A stretch of DNA of 5,187 nt from Bacteroidales bacterium (GTDB lineage: Bacteria > Bacteroidota > Bacteroidia > Bacteroidales > WCHB1-69). The notes under the pieces were generated by a model that was not told the DNA's origin, made no database searches, and saw only the letters and a program-made list of their open reading frames with translations. Below, piece by piece: positions 1 to 5,187 of this stretch; position 1 is the stretch's first letter; every line of letters starts with the position of its first letter. Where the stretch lies: positions 1-5,187 of the forward strand of contig JAQUHH010000186.1 in the NCBI GenBank assembly GCA_028683685.1, given 5' to 3'. The position numbers and the translations under genes were made by a program.

Positions 1-325
1 TATAATGACGACGAAAAGCAGAAATAAAAGCATTTTCCGACTTATCAAAATAATTTAAAACCCCTTGATGCAGAGGTAAACCTGCTCTTAATATCGTTCC
101 TAAAACGGGCTGTTCTGCAATAACCGACATACTGGCTTCGCCCAATGGAGTATCTACATCAATTGTTTTATACTCAAATGTCTTGCTAATTTCATACGCA
201 AAAATTTCTCCCAAACGTTCCATATTTCTACGAAAACGCATTCTATCTTCCTGTACTTTTGCACATCTGATTTCGGATAAAAACGAATTTAAAATTGTGT
301 TATTTGCTCCTAAATTTATTACCAT
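1..325 (-). CDS. upp: Uracil phosphoribosyltransferase, N-terminal half (runs off the window edge)
   Basis: Cytosolic pyrimidine-salvage enzyme that makes UMP and diphosphate from uracil and PRPP. The ATG is at 325-323 and 108 codons are readable before the edge at base 1; the family is about 210 residues, so about half is missing. Visible conserved blocks are VQEDRMRFRRNMERLGE (24-40), YEISKT (44-49), DTPLGEA (58-64) and ILRAGLPLHQG (78-88), the last being the very conserved substrate-side segment of this family. The C-terminal PRPP-binding loop and uracil-binding tail lie outside the window, so completeness cannot be judged. The sequence resembles Bacteroidota upp proteins. It lies 59 bases after the stop of the acyltransferase gene, with its own promoter in that gap, so it need not belong to the upstream cassette. 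The A/T-rich leader shows no clear Shine-Dalgarno sequence. Confidence 0.93.
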   Translation of the reverse strand, partial: MVINLGANNTILNSFLSEIRCAKVQEDRMRFRRNMERLGEIFAYEISKTFEYKTIDVDTPLGEASMSVIAEQPVLGTILRAGLPLHQGVLNYFDKSENAFISAFRRHY

Positions 326-351
326 AAGTGTGTCGGATTAGTTATATACCT

Positions 352-384
352 CAAAAATACTAAAATATCTCTTGTAACTACAAA
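352..384 (-). promoter_or_regulatory. Predicted Bacteroidota-type promoter of upp
   Basis: On the minus strand TTTG (384-381) is followed after 21 bases by TATTTTTG (359-352), a full match to the Bacteroidota -33/-7 pattern TTTG and TAnnTTTG at near-usual spacing. It starts immediately after the stop codon of the acyltransferase gene (387-385) and would give a leader of roughly 20 bases before the upp ATG at 325. No terminator-like hairpin separates the two genes, so read-through from the cassette could also contribute. The match is seen in the sequence; activity is inferred. Confidence 0.6.
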
Positions 385-1329
385 TTAAAATTTACTTTTT
401 AACCATTTATACAATTTATACTGAATTTTTCTCAGCAATGAATTTCTAGGAAAATATTGCATCACCTGATAATAGGAAGGAATTGCTCCAAAACTGGCAT
501 AAAATCGAGCTAAATTATCATCATTAGAACCACAAAAATCAAAAACGATGTTCTTCCCTGAATTTTCCTTAATATATTCATTAATCAAAAAGTGCATGGC
601 ACCATTATCTCCCGAATCTGCACCTCGTCCAGAAAACAAAAAAGCAGAATAATCAAGATAATGGATAAAAAAAGCACCTGCTTGCAAAGTATTCTGCGCA
701 TCATAAACCATCCAAAGCTCACCCATTTTTAGGGATAAAAAAATATTTACCAAACGTTCTAAACGAACATAATCTCGTTCCTCGAAATTGGCATTATCAG
801 AAGCTTTATTTCTTATAAAAAGCCAAATAATATCAACAACCGAACCCGATTTCATGATGGTCAAACCTGCATTTTCAGCTTTTTTAATATTCCTTTTTGT
901 ATTTTTGGAATAACGAGCCCTTAATTGATCGTACGGTTCAACCAAATCGAGCAAAAATGTTCGAGAATTTTCTAAAACCAATTCTCCTTCCAATTTCATT
1001 TGCGAATTTAATCTCATCTCAACCACAAAAAAACGAGAAGGTATTGCTTTCAAAAATTCCTCAATCATAAGTCCAGACATAACTGTTTTGGAAAAAATGC
1101 CCATTTGCGAAGCAAAAAAAGGAGGATACACATATTTCAAAGCCTTTTTCTTCCGGAAAGGAAGTGGCATAACTGCCTCATAATCATTTAAAATTAATGC
1201 ATCCCAATCCTCCGAAACCATTTCTAAAAACCAAGAAGAAGCATAAATTCGGACATTAATTGAATTTTGCACACATGCATCCCATTTTTTCTTATTTATA
1301 TGCTTATTTTCTACATATTTTATATTCAT
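385..1329 (-). CDS. FemAB-like / GNAT-fold N-acyltransferase (Acetyltransf_6 type), probably glycan tailoring
   Basis: A 314-residue protein of the FemAB-like, double-GNAT-fold family (the BioF2-like or Acetyltransf_6 group), which transfers acyl or aminoacyl groups to amines. The sequence carries the family hallmarks: the basic motif SKNTKRNIKKAENAGL (141-156), a GELW..YD strand (203-210), a substrate-side segment near FLFSGRGADSGDNGAM (230-245) and the C-terminal motif DFCGSNDDNLARFYASFGA (264-282). It ends in a basic tail (KIQYKLYKWLKSKF). No signal peptide or membrane segment is seen, so it is probably cytoplasmic or at the inner membrane face. I chose the ATG at 1329 over an in-frame TTG at 1335: the ATG forms an ATGA overlap with the stop of the deacetylase gene, a sign of translational coupling. 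Substrate and donor cannot be read from the sequence. The neighbouring deacetylase and ketosynthase suggest N-acylation of an amino sugar, which is inference. Confidence 0.8.
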   Translation of the reverse strand: MNIKYVENKHINKKKWDACVQNSINVRIYASSWFLEMVSEDWDALILNDYEAVMPLPFRKKKALKYVYPPFFASQMGIFSKTVMSGLMIEEFLKAIPSRFFVVEMRLNSQMKLEGELVLENSRTFLLDLVEPYDQLRARYSKNTKRNIKKAENAGLTIMKSGSVVDIIWLFIRNKASDNANFEERDYVRLERLVNIFLSLKMGELWMVYDAQNTLQAGAFFIHYLDYSAFLFSGRGADSGDNGAMHFLINEYIKENSGKNIVFDFCGSNDDNLARFYASFGAIPSYYQVMQYFPRNSLLRKIQYKLYKWLKSKF

Positions 1330-2627
1330 AAACAAGCATATTTTAAAACATCTATAAAATTTTCCAGATACAAACTCCCTTTCGGCATAGCATAATTATG
1401 CCATACACCGATGCACGGAATTCCATCTTTTTTTGCATCCAAAATAATATCAATCATTTTTTCATGAACCAATACTACATCATCCTTACATAATTTTATT
1501 AATGCCGAATCCATAAACGTAAAAGGATGCACCATCAATGGCAAAACTCTTTCATTTTTCACATCATATGCCTGATGAGAGTATGAAGTACCACAACGAT
1601 ATCCCCAATTATCATGAAACCCTTGCGAATAATCATCAGAAATATTATTTTCAATTAAAACATTCCAATATTCAGGCAATGAAAAACGTAAAAAATGCTG
1701 CCTATTTGATTTTATTTCTGCATTTAAAATCCCTTCTAAAACATTTTTTTCTTCTACTAATAATGCCGATTCATCCATCGTATGATACGAACTATGCAGA
1801 TAAACCTGATGTTTGTGATTCAAATTATTCAATAAATTTTGAAACAAAGGAGAAGATTTTGAATTATTGTTGTTGTATTTTCCATTTTCTGCCAATAGAG
1901 CAAAAAACAGAGCCTTTACCTGAAGTTGTTCAAAAACTTCAAGCAAGTCATCAAAAATATTATACGGATCAGAACTTAATCCCATCCAAACTCGAAGGCG
2001 TTCAGCAACTTCATTAAATTTAAAATTCACTCCCAGTTTAGCAGTTCCCAAAATATGTCTAGTCAAAGATTTTGCTTGATGAGCAAATGCAATATCTATA
2101 TCAAAAGTAGGAAGGAATGAAAATCTATTTTCTTGTTTACCAAATACAATTCCCAAATCCATCAAACTTATTTTCAAAATCTTACACACAGTATCAACCA
2201 TTGGAAAGTGAATATAAGGAGCAATTTGAGAATCAGCGACACAAAAACGTTGATGATTATCCAAAGTAATTATATCCGTTTGTTCTTCATACTGAGATAG
2301 AAAATAAAATGCAATGGCAAAAGGATCAAAGGGGAGAACTCCCCCATTTTCTACTTCAAAAGGATATTTAAAAAGCTGATAATTAACAGTTTTAAACTTT
2401 ACAAAATCAGCACCACGAGCAAACAATAAAGAGTGCGCTTTTATCCATATTTTATGAGAGGAATTGTTCTTTCCGTAATAGATTACATTTTCTGACGGAA
2501 TATCATCACTTTGACTTAAATGGAGTTGAAAAGGGGTTTGCAACACTTGATTAAACATAAAATCAAGTACATACTCCAATCGAGGCGTTTTTTCATCGAT
2601 GATAATATGAATTAATTGAGTGCTCAT
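1326..2627 (-). CDS. Two-domain polysaccharide deacetylase-like protein (Bacteroidota type, CE4/NodB-related)
   Basis: A 433-residue protein with two parts. Residues 1 to about 165 match the N-terminal domain that precedes the deacetylase domain in Bacteroidota members (DUF7033, as I recall), including PFDPFAIAFYFLSQYEEQTD (99-118). From about 170 a carbohydrate-esterase-4-like domain follows: TFDID (174-178) with the catalytic/metal aspartates, HSSYH (278-282) with the two metal-binding histidines, GYRCGTS (342-348) as the arginine motif, and GVWHN (407-411) with the late histidine. The metal triad D178, H278, H282 is intact, so hydrolysis of N- or O-acetyl groups on a saccharide is plausible. 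The arginine motif has Cys where I would expect Ala. An Asn-rich insert (252-255) sits in a loop. No signal peptide is visible, so a cytoplasmic, biosynthetic role is likelier than wall turnover. The ATG at 2627 shares one base with the preceding stop (TGATG); the in-frame TTG at 2630 is less likely. The exact substrate is unknown. Confidence 0.82.
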   Translation of the reverse strand: MSTQLIHIIIDEKTPRLEYVLDFMFNQVLQTPFQLHLSQSDDIPSENVIYYGKNNSSHKIWIKAHSLLFARGADFVKFKTVNYQLFKYPFEVENGGVLPFDPFAIAFYFLSQYEEQTDIITLDNHQRFCVADSQIAPYIHFPMVDTVCKILKISLMDLGIVFGKQENRFSFLPTFDIDIAFAHQAKSLTRHILGTAKLGVNFKFNEVAERLRVWMGLSSDPYNIFDDLLEVFEQLQVKALFFALLAENGKYNNNNSKSSPLFQNLLNNLNHKHQVYLHSSYHTMDESALLVEEKNVLEGILNAEIKSNRQHFLRFSLPEYWNVLIENNISDDYSQGFHDNWGYRCGTSYSHQAYDVKNERVLPLMVHPFTFMDSALIKLCKDDVVLVHEKMIDIILDAKKDGIPCIGVWHNYAMPKGSLYLENFIDVLKYACL

Positions 2628-3637
2628 CAAAATTGAATAAGTGCTGAACCATACGACAATCCCACACCAAAACCCGATACTAAAATTAGATTTCCTTTCA
2701 TAATATATCCCTCATGGATGGCTTCGGAAAGCGCAAGAGGAATAGAAGAGGACACCGTATTTCCATATTTATGTATATTTCTGAACATCCTTTCATCGGG
2801 AATTTTGAGAGCTTTTTGGAGTGAATCAAGAGTTAAGGCACTGGCTTGATGAAACACAAAGAGGTCGATATCTTTAATTTTCAATTGCCGACTGTCTAAA
2901 AAATTAAACAAATGTTCAGGCACTTTTGAGCGAATAAAATTCCAAATACCCACACCGTCCATCAAAATATTTTCATCCGAACGCATGTTTCCTGCATTAT
3001 CTATATAATCTTGCGAAGTGGATTCAGATTTAGGATTTCTAAAGCCACCAGCGGGGACATAGAATTTTTTATAAAACTTCCCTTCCGTCGCAAGAGACTG
3101 TGCAATAATGCCCTGTTCGTCGTTGCAAGCCACCAAATAGGTGACGCTTGCAGCATCGCCAAAAAGAGAACGAGTAGAACGATCGCGTTTATGAATGAGT
3201 TTGGAATAAGTATCTGCCGTAACAATTATCACATTTCTAACCACCGAAGAAGCAATTAATGATTTGGCAATAGTCAGTGCATAAACATAACCAGAACAAG
3301 CCAAAGTAATATCAAAAGCCATAACATCCATTCGAAAATCGAAATGGCGATGCAACAATGCAGAATTTCCGGGCATCACATAATCGTGTGTTTGAGAGCA
3401 ATATAAAATGCAATCAATTTGAAGTGGCTCCACTCCCGATTCTTTGAAAAACTTTTTACAAGCACCTACAGACAAGTCCAGTGCTGTTTCGCCTTCTTCT
3501 GCAAAATAGCGTTGCTCTACACCCGTATTTTTGGCAACAGAAGACAAGTCCCACATTGGATTTTCGGCTATCAAATCTTTATTTGTCACCAATCGCTTAG
3601 GCAGATAATAATAAATATTTTTAATTTTAGCATTCAT
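2627..3637 (-). CDS. 3-oxoacyl-ACP synthase III (KAS III) family protein, accessory type
   Basis: A 336-residue thiolase-fold condensing enzyme of the FabH-like family, which joins an acyl starter (usually acyl-CoA) to malonyl-ACP. The full catalytic triad is visible: Cys114 in DITLACSGYVYAL (109-121), His263 in VFHQAS (261-266) and Asn293 in KYGNTVSSS (290-298). LFGDAAS (158-164) and the C-terminal SGFGVGLSYGSALI (321-334) are also family signatures. It is somewhat longer than E. coli FabH (317), with a PAGGFRNP segment (195-202) that I associate with KAS III proteins of surface-glycan loci. By eye, the FabH CoA-contact residues Trp32 and Arg36 are replaced by Ser33 and Asn37, while Arg151 is kept as Arg153, so this may not be the housekeeping FabH; I give no symbol. 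Start: ATG at 3637 rather than an in-frame TTG at 3649, because family members begin close to NAKIKNIYYYLP. It heads a coupled three-gene unit. Its product chain is unknown. Confidence 0.85.
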   Translation of the reverse strand: MNAKIKNIYYYLPKRLVTNKDLIAENPMWDLSSVAKNTGVEQRYFAEEGETALDLSVGACKKFFKESGVEPLQIDCILYCSQTHDYVMPGNSALLHRHFDFRMDVMAFDITLACSGYVYALTIAKSLIASSVVRNVIIVTADTYSKLIHKRDRSTRSLFGDAASVTYLVACNDEQGIIAQSLATEGKFYKKFYVPAGGFRNPKSESTSQDYIDNAGNMRSDENILMDGVGIWNFIRSKVPEHLFNFLDSRQLKIKDIDLFVFHQASALTLDSLQKALKIPDERMFRNIHKYGNTVSSSIPLALSEAIHEGYIMKGNLILVSGFGVGLSYGSALIQF

Positions 3638-3688
3638 ATATTCATCCAATGTTTTAATGAAGCAGTGTTTCTAAATATTTAATTTTGG

Positions 3689-3718
3689 TAAAGATAAGAA
3701 AGTTTTTAAAATTAACAA
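3689..3718 (-). promoter_or_regulatory. Candidate promoter of the KAS III cassette (proximal)
   Basis: Minus-strand TTG (3718-3716), 19 bases, then TATCTTTA (3696-3689), one base off TAnnTTTG. It would give a leader of about 45 bases before the ATG at 3637. The cassette needs its own promoter because ackA upstream ends in a strong terminator. The AT-rich region makes chance matches common, and a second candidate overlaps this one. Confidence 0.35.
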
Positions 3719-3739
3719 TCGCAATAATTGAAAAACAAA
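3707..3739 (-). promoter_or_regulatory. Candidate promoter of the KAS III cassette (distal)
   Basis: Minus-strand TTTG (3739-3736), 21 bases, then TAATTTTA (3714-3707), one base off the Bacteroidota pattern, with the full TTTG box at -33. It would give a leader of about 65 bases. It overlaps the proximal candidate, and I cannot choose between them from sequence alone. Confidence 0.35.
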
Positions 3740-3855
3740 CCCAAGTCTGCTTTTTTATCTGAAACAGGATATATTGCATAATATCTGCCAGAAAACTCCC
3801 TTTTTGTGTTCCTCTTGCGATTGAGATGGGCGATGAAAACGATAAAAAAACATTC

Positions 3856-3899
3856 AAAAAAAAAACATCAGCAAGAAAATTTTTTTTCTTGCTGATGTT
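3856..3899 (-). terminator. Intrinsic terminator of ackA
   Basis: A perfect 16-base inverted repeat, AACATCAGCAAGAAAA at 3864-3879 and its complement at 3884-3899, with a 4-base loop. Read on the minus strand it begins 5 bases after the ackA stop and runs into a tract of ten T (3865-3856, the first two inside the stem), as expected for a Rho-independent terminator. On the plus strand no T-tract follows, so it acts one way. It separates ackA from the downstream cassette. Confidence 0.92.
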
Positions 3900-3904
3900 G
3901 AAAA

Positions 3905-5104
3905 TTATTTTACCAGTTTATAGGTATCATTTGCAATTACAAACTCTTCATCGGTTGTAACCACGAGAACTTTTGTTTTGGAACCATCTTTGGTCAAAAT
4001 GGCATCGGTTCCTATAATTTCTTCATTTTTCTTTTCATCAAAATCAACTCCTAAGAAAGCTAAATCTTTACAAACATCATAACGGATGTTGCGAGCATTT
4101 TCGCCAATGCCGCCAGTAAAAATAATCAAATCTACTCCACCTAAGGATGCAGCATATGCACCAATGTATTTTTTTACTTTATAAGCAAACATATCCAATG
4201 AATATTGAGCTCTTTGATTTCCTTTTTCGGCTTCCGCTTCAATGTCTCTCATATCCGAACCAACGCCTGATATACCGCACAATCCTGAACGTTTGTTTAC
4301 CAAATTATTCATTCCTTTGATATCCAATTTTTCATTTTCAGCAATGTACAACAAAGCACCAATGTCTAAGTCACCAGAGCGTGTTCCCATCATTAAACCT
4401 TCAACGGGGGTGAAACCCATGGATGTATCGATTGATTTACCATTTTTAATGGCAGCAATAGAGCCTCCATTTCCTAGGTGACAAGTGATTATTTTTAAAT
4501 CTTCCCAATTTTTATCAATCATTTTTGCTCCTTTTGCAGCAACAAATTTATGACTGGTTCCATGAAAACCATAGCGACGTACTTTATGCACTTGGTAATA
4601 ATCGTAAGGAATGGCATATAAAAATGCTTCCGGGGGCATTGTTTGGTGGAAAGACGTATCAAAGACGGCAACTTGAGGCATGCCTGGCAATAATTTCTCC
4701 ATTACCAAAATCCCTTTTAGGTTGGCTGGATTATGAAGAGGTGCCAACTCGCATAATTCGTTGATTTTTTTCTTCACATCTTCGTCTACGATTGCACTTA
4801 CGGGGAAATATTCACCACCGTGAGCAACTCTGTGACCACATGCTTTAATTTCCTCAACATTTTCAATAACACCGTGTTCGGCATCCGTTAAGGCTTCTAA
4901 AATAGCATTAATACCTGTTTCATGATCGGGCATTGGGGCTTGAATGTAATATTTTTCTTTTCCTACTGGTTTGTGAGTAAACTCTCCCATTTCAAGCCCA
5001 ATACGCTCCACAAGACCTTTTGCTAAAAGCTTTGCATTGTCCTCCATGTCCAAAAGTTGATACTTGATGGATGAACTGCCGCAATTTAATACCAAAATTT
5101 TCAT
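3905..5104 (-). CDS. ackA: Acetate kinase
   Basis: A 399-residue cytosolic kinase of the ASKHA fold, the usual length for the family. It interconverts acetyl phosphate + ADP and acetate + ATP, giving substrate-level ATP in fermentation. Family motifs appear in order: LVLNCGSSSIKYQL (4-17) with Asn7 and the Ser run, HRVAHGGE (91-98) with Arg92, VFDTSFH (147-153) with Asp149, YGFHGTSHK (178-186) with His181, CHLGNGGS (208-215), DTSMGFTPVEGLMMGTRSGD (226-245) with Arg242, FTGGIGEN (329-336) and TTDEE (383-387). All catalytic and nucleotide-binding positions I can recall are kept, so it should be active. The start is the ATG at 5104-5102, giving the standard MKILVLNCGSSS beginning. The partner phosphate acetyltransferase gene (pta) is not downstream, where a terminator follows directly; it may lie beyond base 5187 or elsewhere. 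Confidence 0.98.
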   Translation of the reverse strand: MKILVLNCGSSSIKYQLLDMEDNAKLLAKGLVERIGLEMGEFTHKPVGKEKYYIQAPMPDHETGINAILEALTDAEHGVIENVEEIKACGHRVAHGGEYFPVSAIVDEDVKKKINELCELAPLHNPANLKGILVMEKLLPGMPQVAVFDTSFHQTMPPEAFLYAIPYDYYQVHKVRRYGFHGTSHKFVAAKGAKMIDKNWEDLKIITCHLGNGGSIAAIKNGKSIDTSMGFTPVEGLMMGTRSGDLDIGALLYIAENEKLDIKGMNNLVNKRSGLCGISGVGSDMRDIEAEAEKGNQRAQYSLDMFAYKVKKYIGAYAASLGGVDLIIFTGGIGENARNIRYDVCKDLAFLGVDFDEKKNEEIIGTDAILTKDGSKTKVLVVTTDEEFVIANDTYKLVK

Positions 5105-5145
5105 TTACAGTTTGTTTTATGTTATATATTATATTTATCCAACTG

Positions 5146-5177
5146 CGAATTTATGGAATAATATTTATGTACTCAAA
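5146..5177 (-). promoter_or_regulatory. Candidate Bacteroidota-type promoter of ackA
   Basis: Minus-strand TTTG (5177-5174), 20 bases, then TAAATTCG (5153-5146), one base off TAnnTTTG. It would give a leader of roughly 35 bases, A-rich and without a clear Shine-Dalgarno sequence, before the ATG at 5104. The 83 bases upstream of ackA show no coding sequence. If pta lies just upstream, this could instead be an internal promoter. Confidence 0.45.
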
Positions 5178-5187
5178 TAAAAAACTC

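Noticed and set aside
372..383. Small inverted repeat TTGTAACTACAA after the acyltransferase stop, considered as a terminator
   Set aside because: Only 5 base pairs with a 2-base loop and no adjacent T-tract. It overlaps the -33 box of the upp promoter and is too weak to terminate.
1538..2017. 159-codon open frame on the plus strand
   Set aside because: Lies wholly antisense to the deacetylase gene, whose motifs are intact on the other strand. Its translation is His/Leu/Lys-rich with no recognisable domain, typical of a shadow frame.
3001..3259. Short open frames on both strands inside the KAS III gene
   Set aside because: They overlap the conserved KAS III coding sequence in other frames and show no family features.
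3654..3857. 67-codon minus-strand open frame in the gap between ackA and the KAS III gene
   Set aside because: Begins with TTG inside the terminator T-tract, runs over both promoter candidates and has no recognisable domain. The hydrophobic C-terminal half is what AT-rich noncoding DNA gives.
3638..3863. Possible riboswitch, small RNA or tRNA in the longest gap
   Set aside because: No tRNA-like arms and no known riboswitch core were seen. Apart from the terminator, promoter candidates and one weak dyad, I see nothing structured there.
4242..4764. Two 79-codon plus-strand open frames
   Set aside because: Both lie antisense inside ackA, which is a complete, well-conserved gene.
1..5187. CRISPR array, insertion sequence, attachment site or phage-defence genes
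   Set aside because: No regularly spaced repeats, transposase, integrase, terminal repeats or target duplications were found on reading both strands.

Overview
The window looks like AT-rich chromosomal DNA of a member of the Bacteroidota, probably a fermentative Bacteroidales-type organism. Four things point there: the uracil phosphoribosyltransferase and the two-domain deacetylase resemble Bacteroidota members; start codons are preceded by A/T-rich leaders without clear Shine-Dalgarno sequences; several gaps hold matches to the Bacteroidota promoter pattern TTTG-N19-21-TAnnTTTG; and acetate kinase implies acetate-forming metabolism. The species cannot be named from the sequence.

Every gene lies on the minus strand, so transcription runs from high to low coordinates. 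First comes ackA (acetate kinase, 5104-3905), with a plausible promoter at 5146-5177 and a strong intrinsic terminator 5 bases after its stop. A gap of about 270 bases between the ackA stop and the next start codon carries that terminator, two overlapping promoter candidates and a weak dyad. Then follow three tightly coupled genes: a stand-alone KAS III type ketoacyl synthase (3637-2627), a two-domain polysaccharide deacetylase-like protein (2627-1326) and a FemAB/GNAT-fold N-acyltransferase (1329-385). Their stops and starts overlap as TGATG and ATGA, so they are one translation unit. Last, after 59 bases carrying a near-ideal promoter, comes the first half of upp (uracil phosphoribosyltransferase, 325 to beyond base 1).

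ackA and upp are housekeeping genes of acetate/ATP metabolism and pyrimidine salvage. The three-gene cassette between them is the accessory part. All three products keep the recognisable active-site residues of their families. Together they suggest acyl-chain supply, removal of an N-acetyl group from a sugar, and transfer of an acyl (or aminoacyl) group to the exposed amine, i.e. tailoring of a surface glycan or glycolipid. That pathway is an inference from families and gene order. No glycosyltransferase, acyl carrier protein or export gene is in view.

For the three cassette genes I chose ATG starts a few codons inside the longest open frames, which begin at TTG; the ATG starts give the stop/start overlaps typical of coupled genes.
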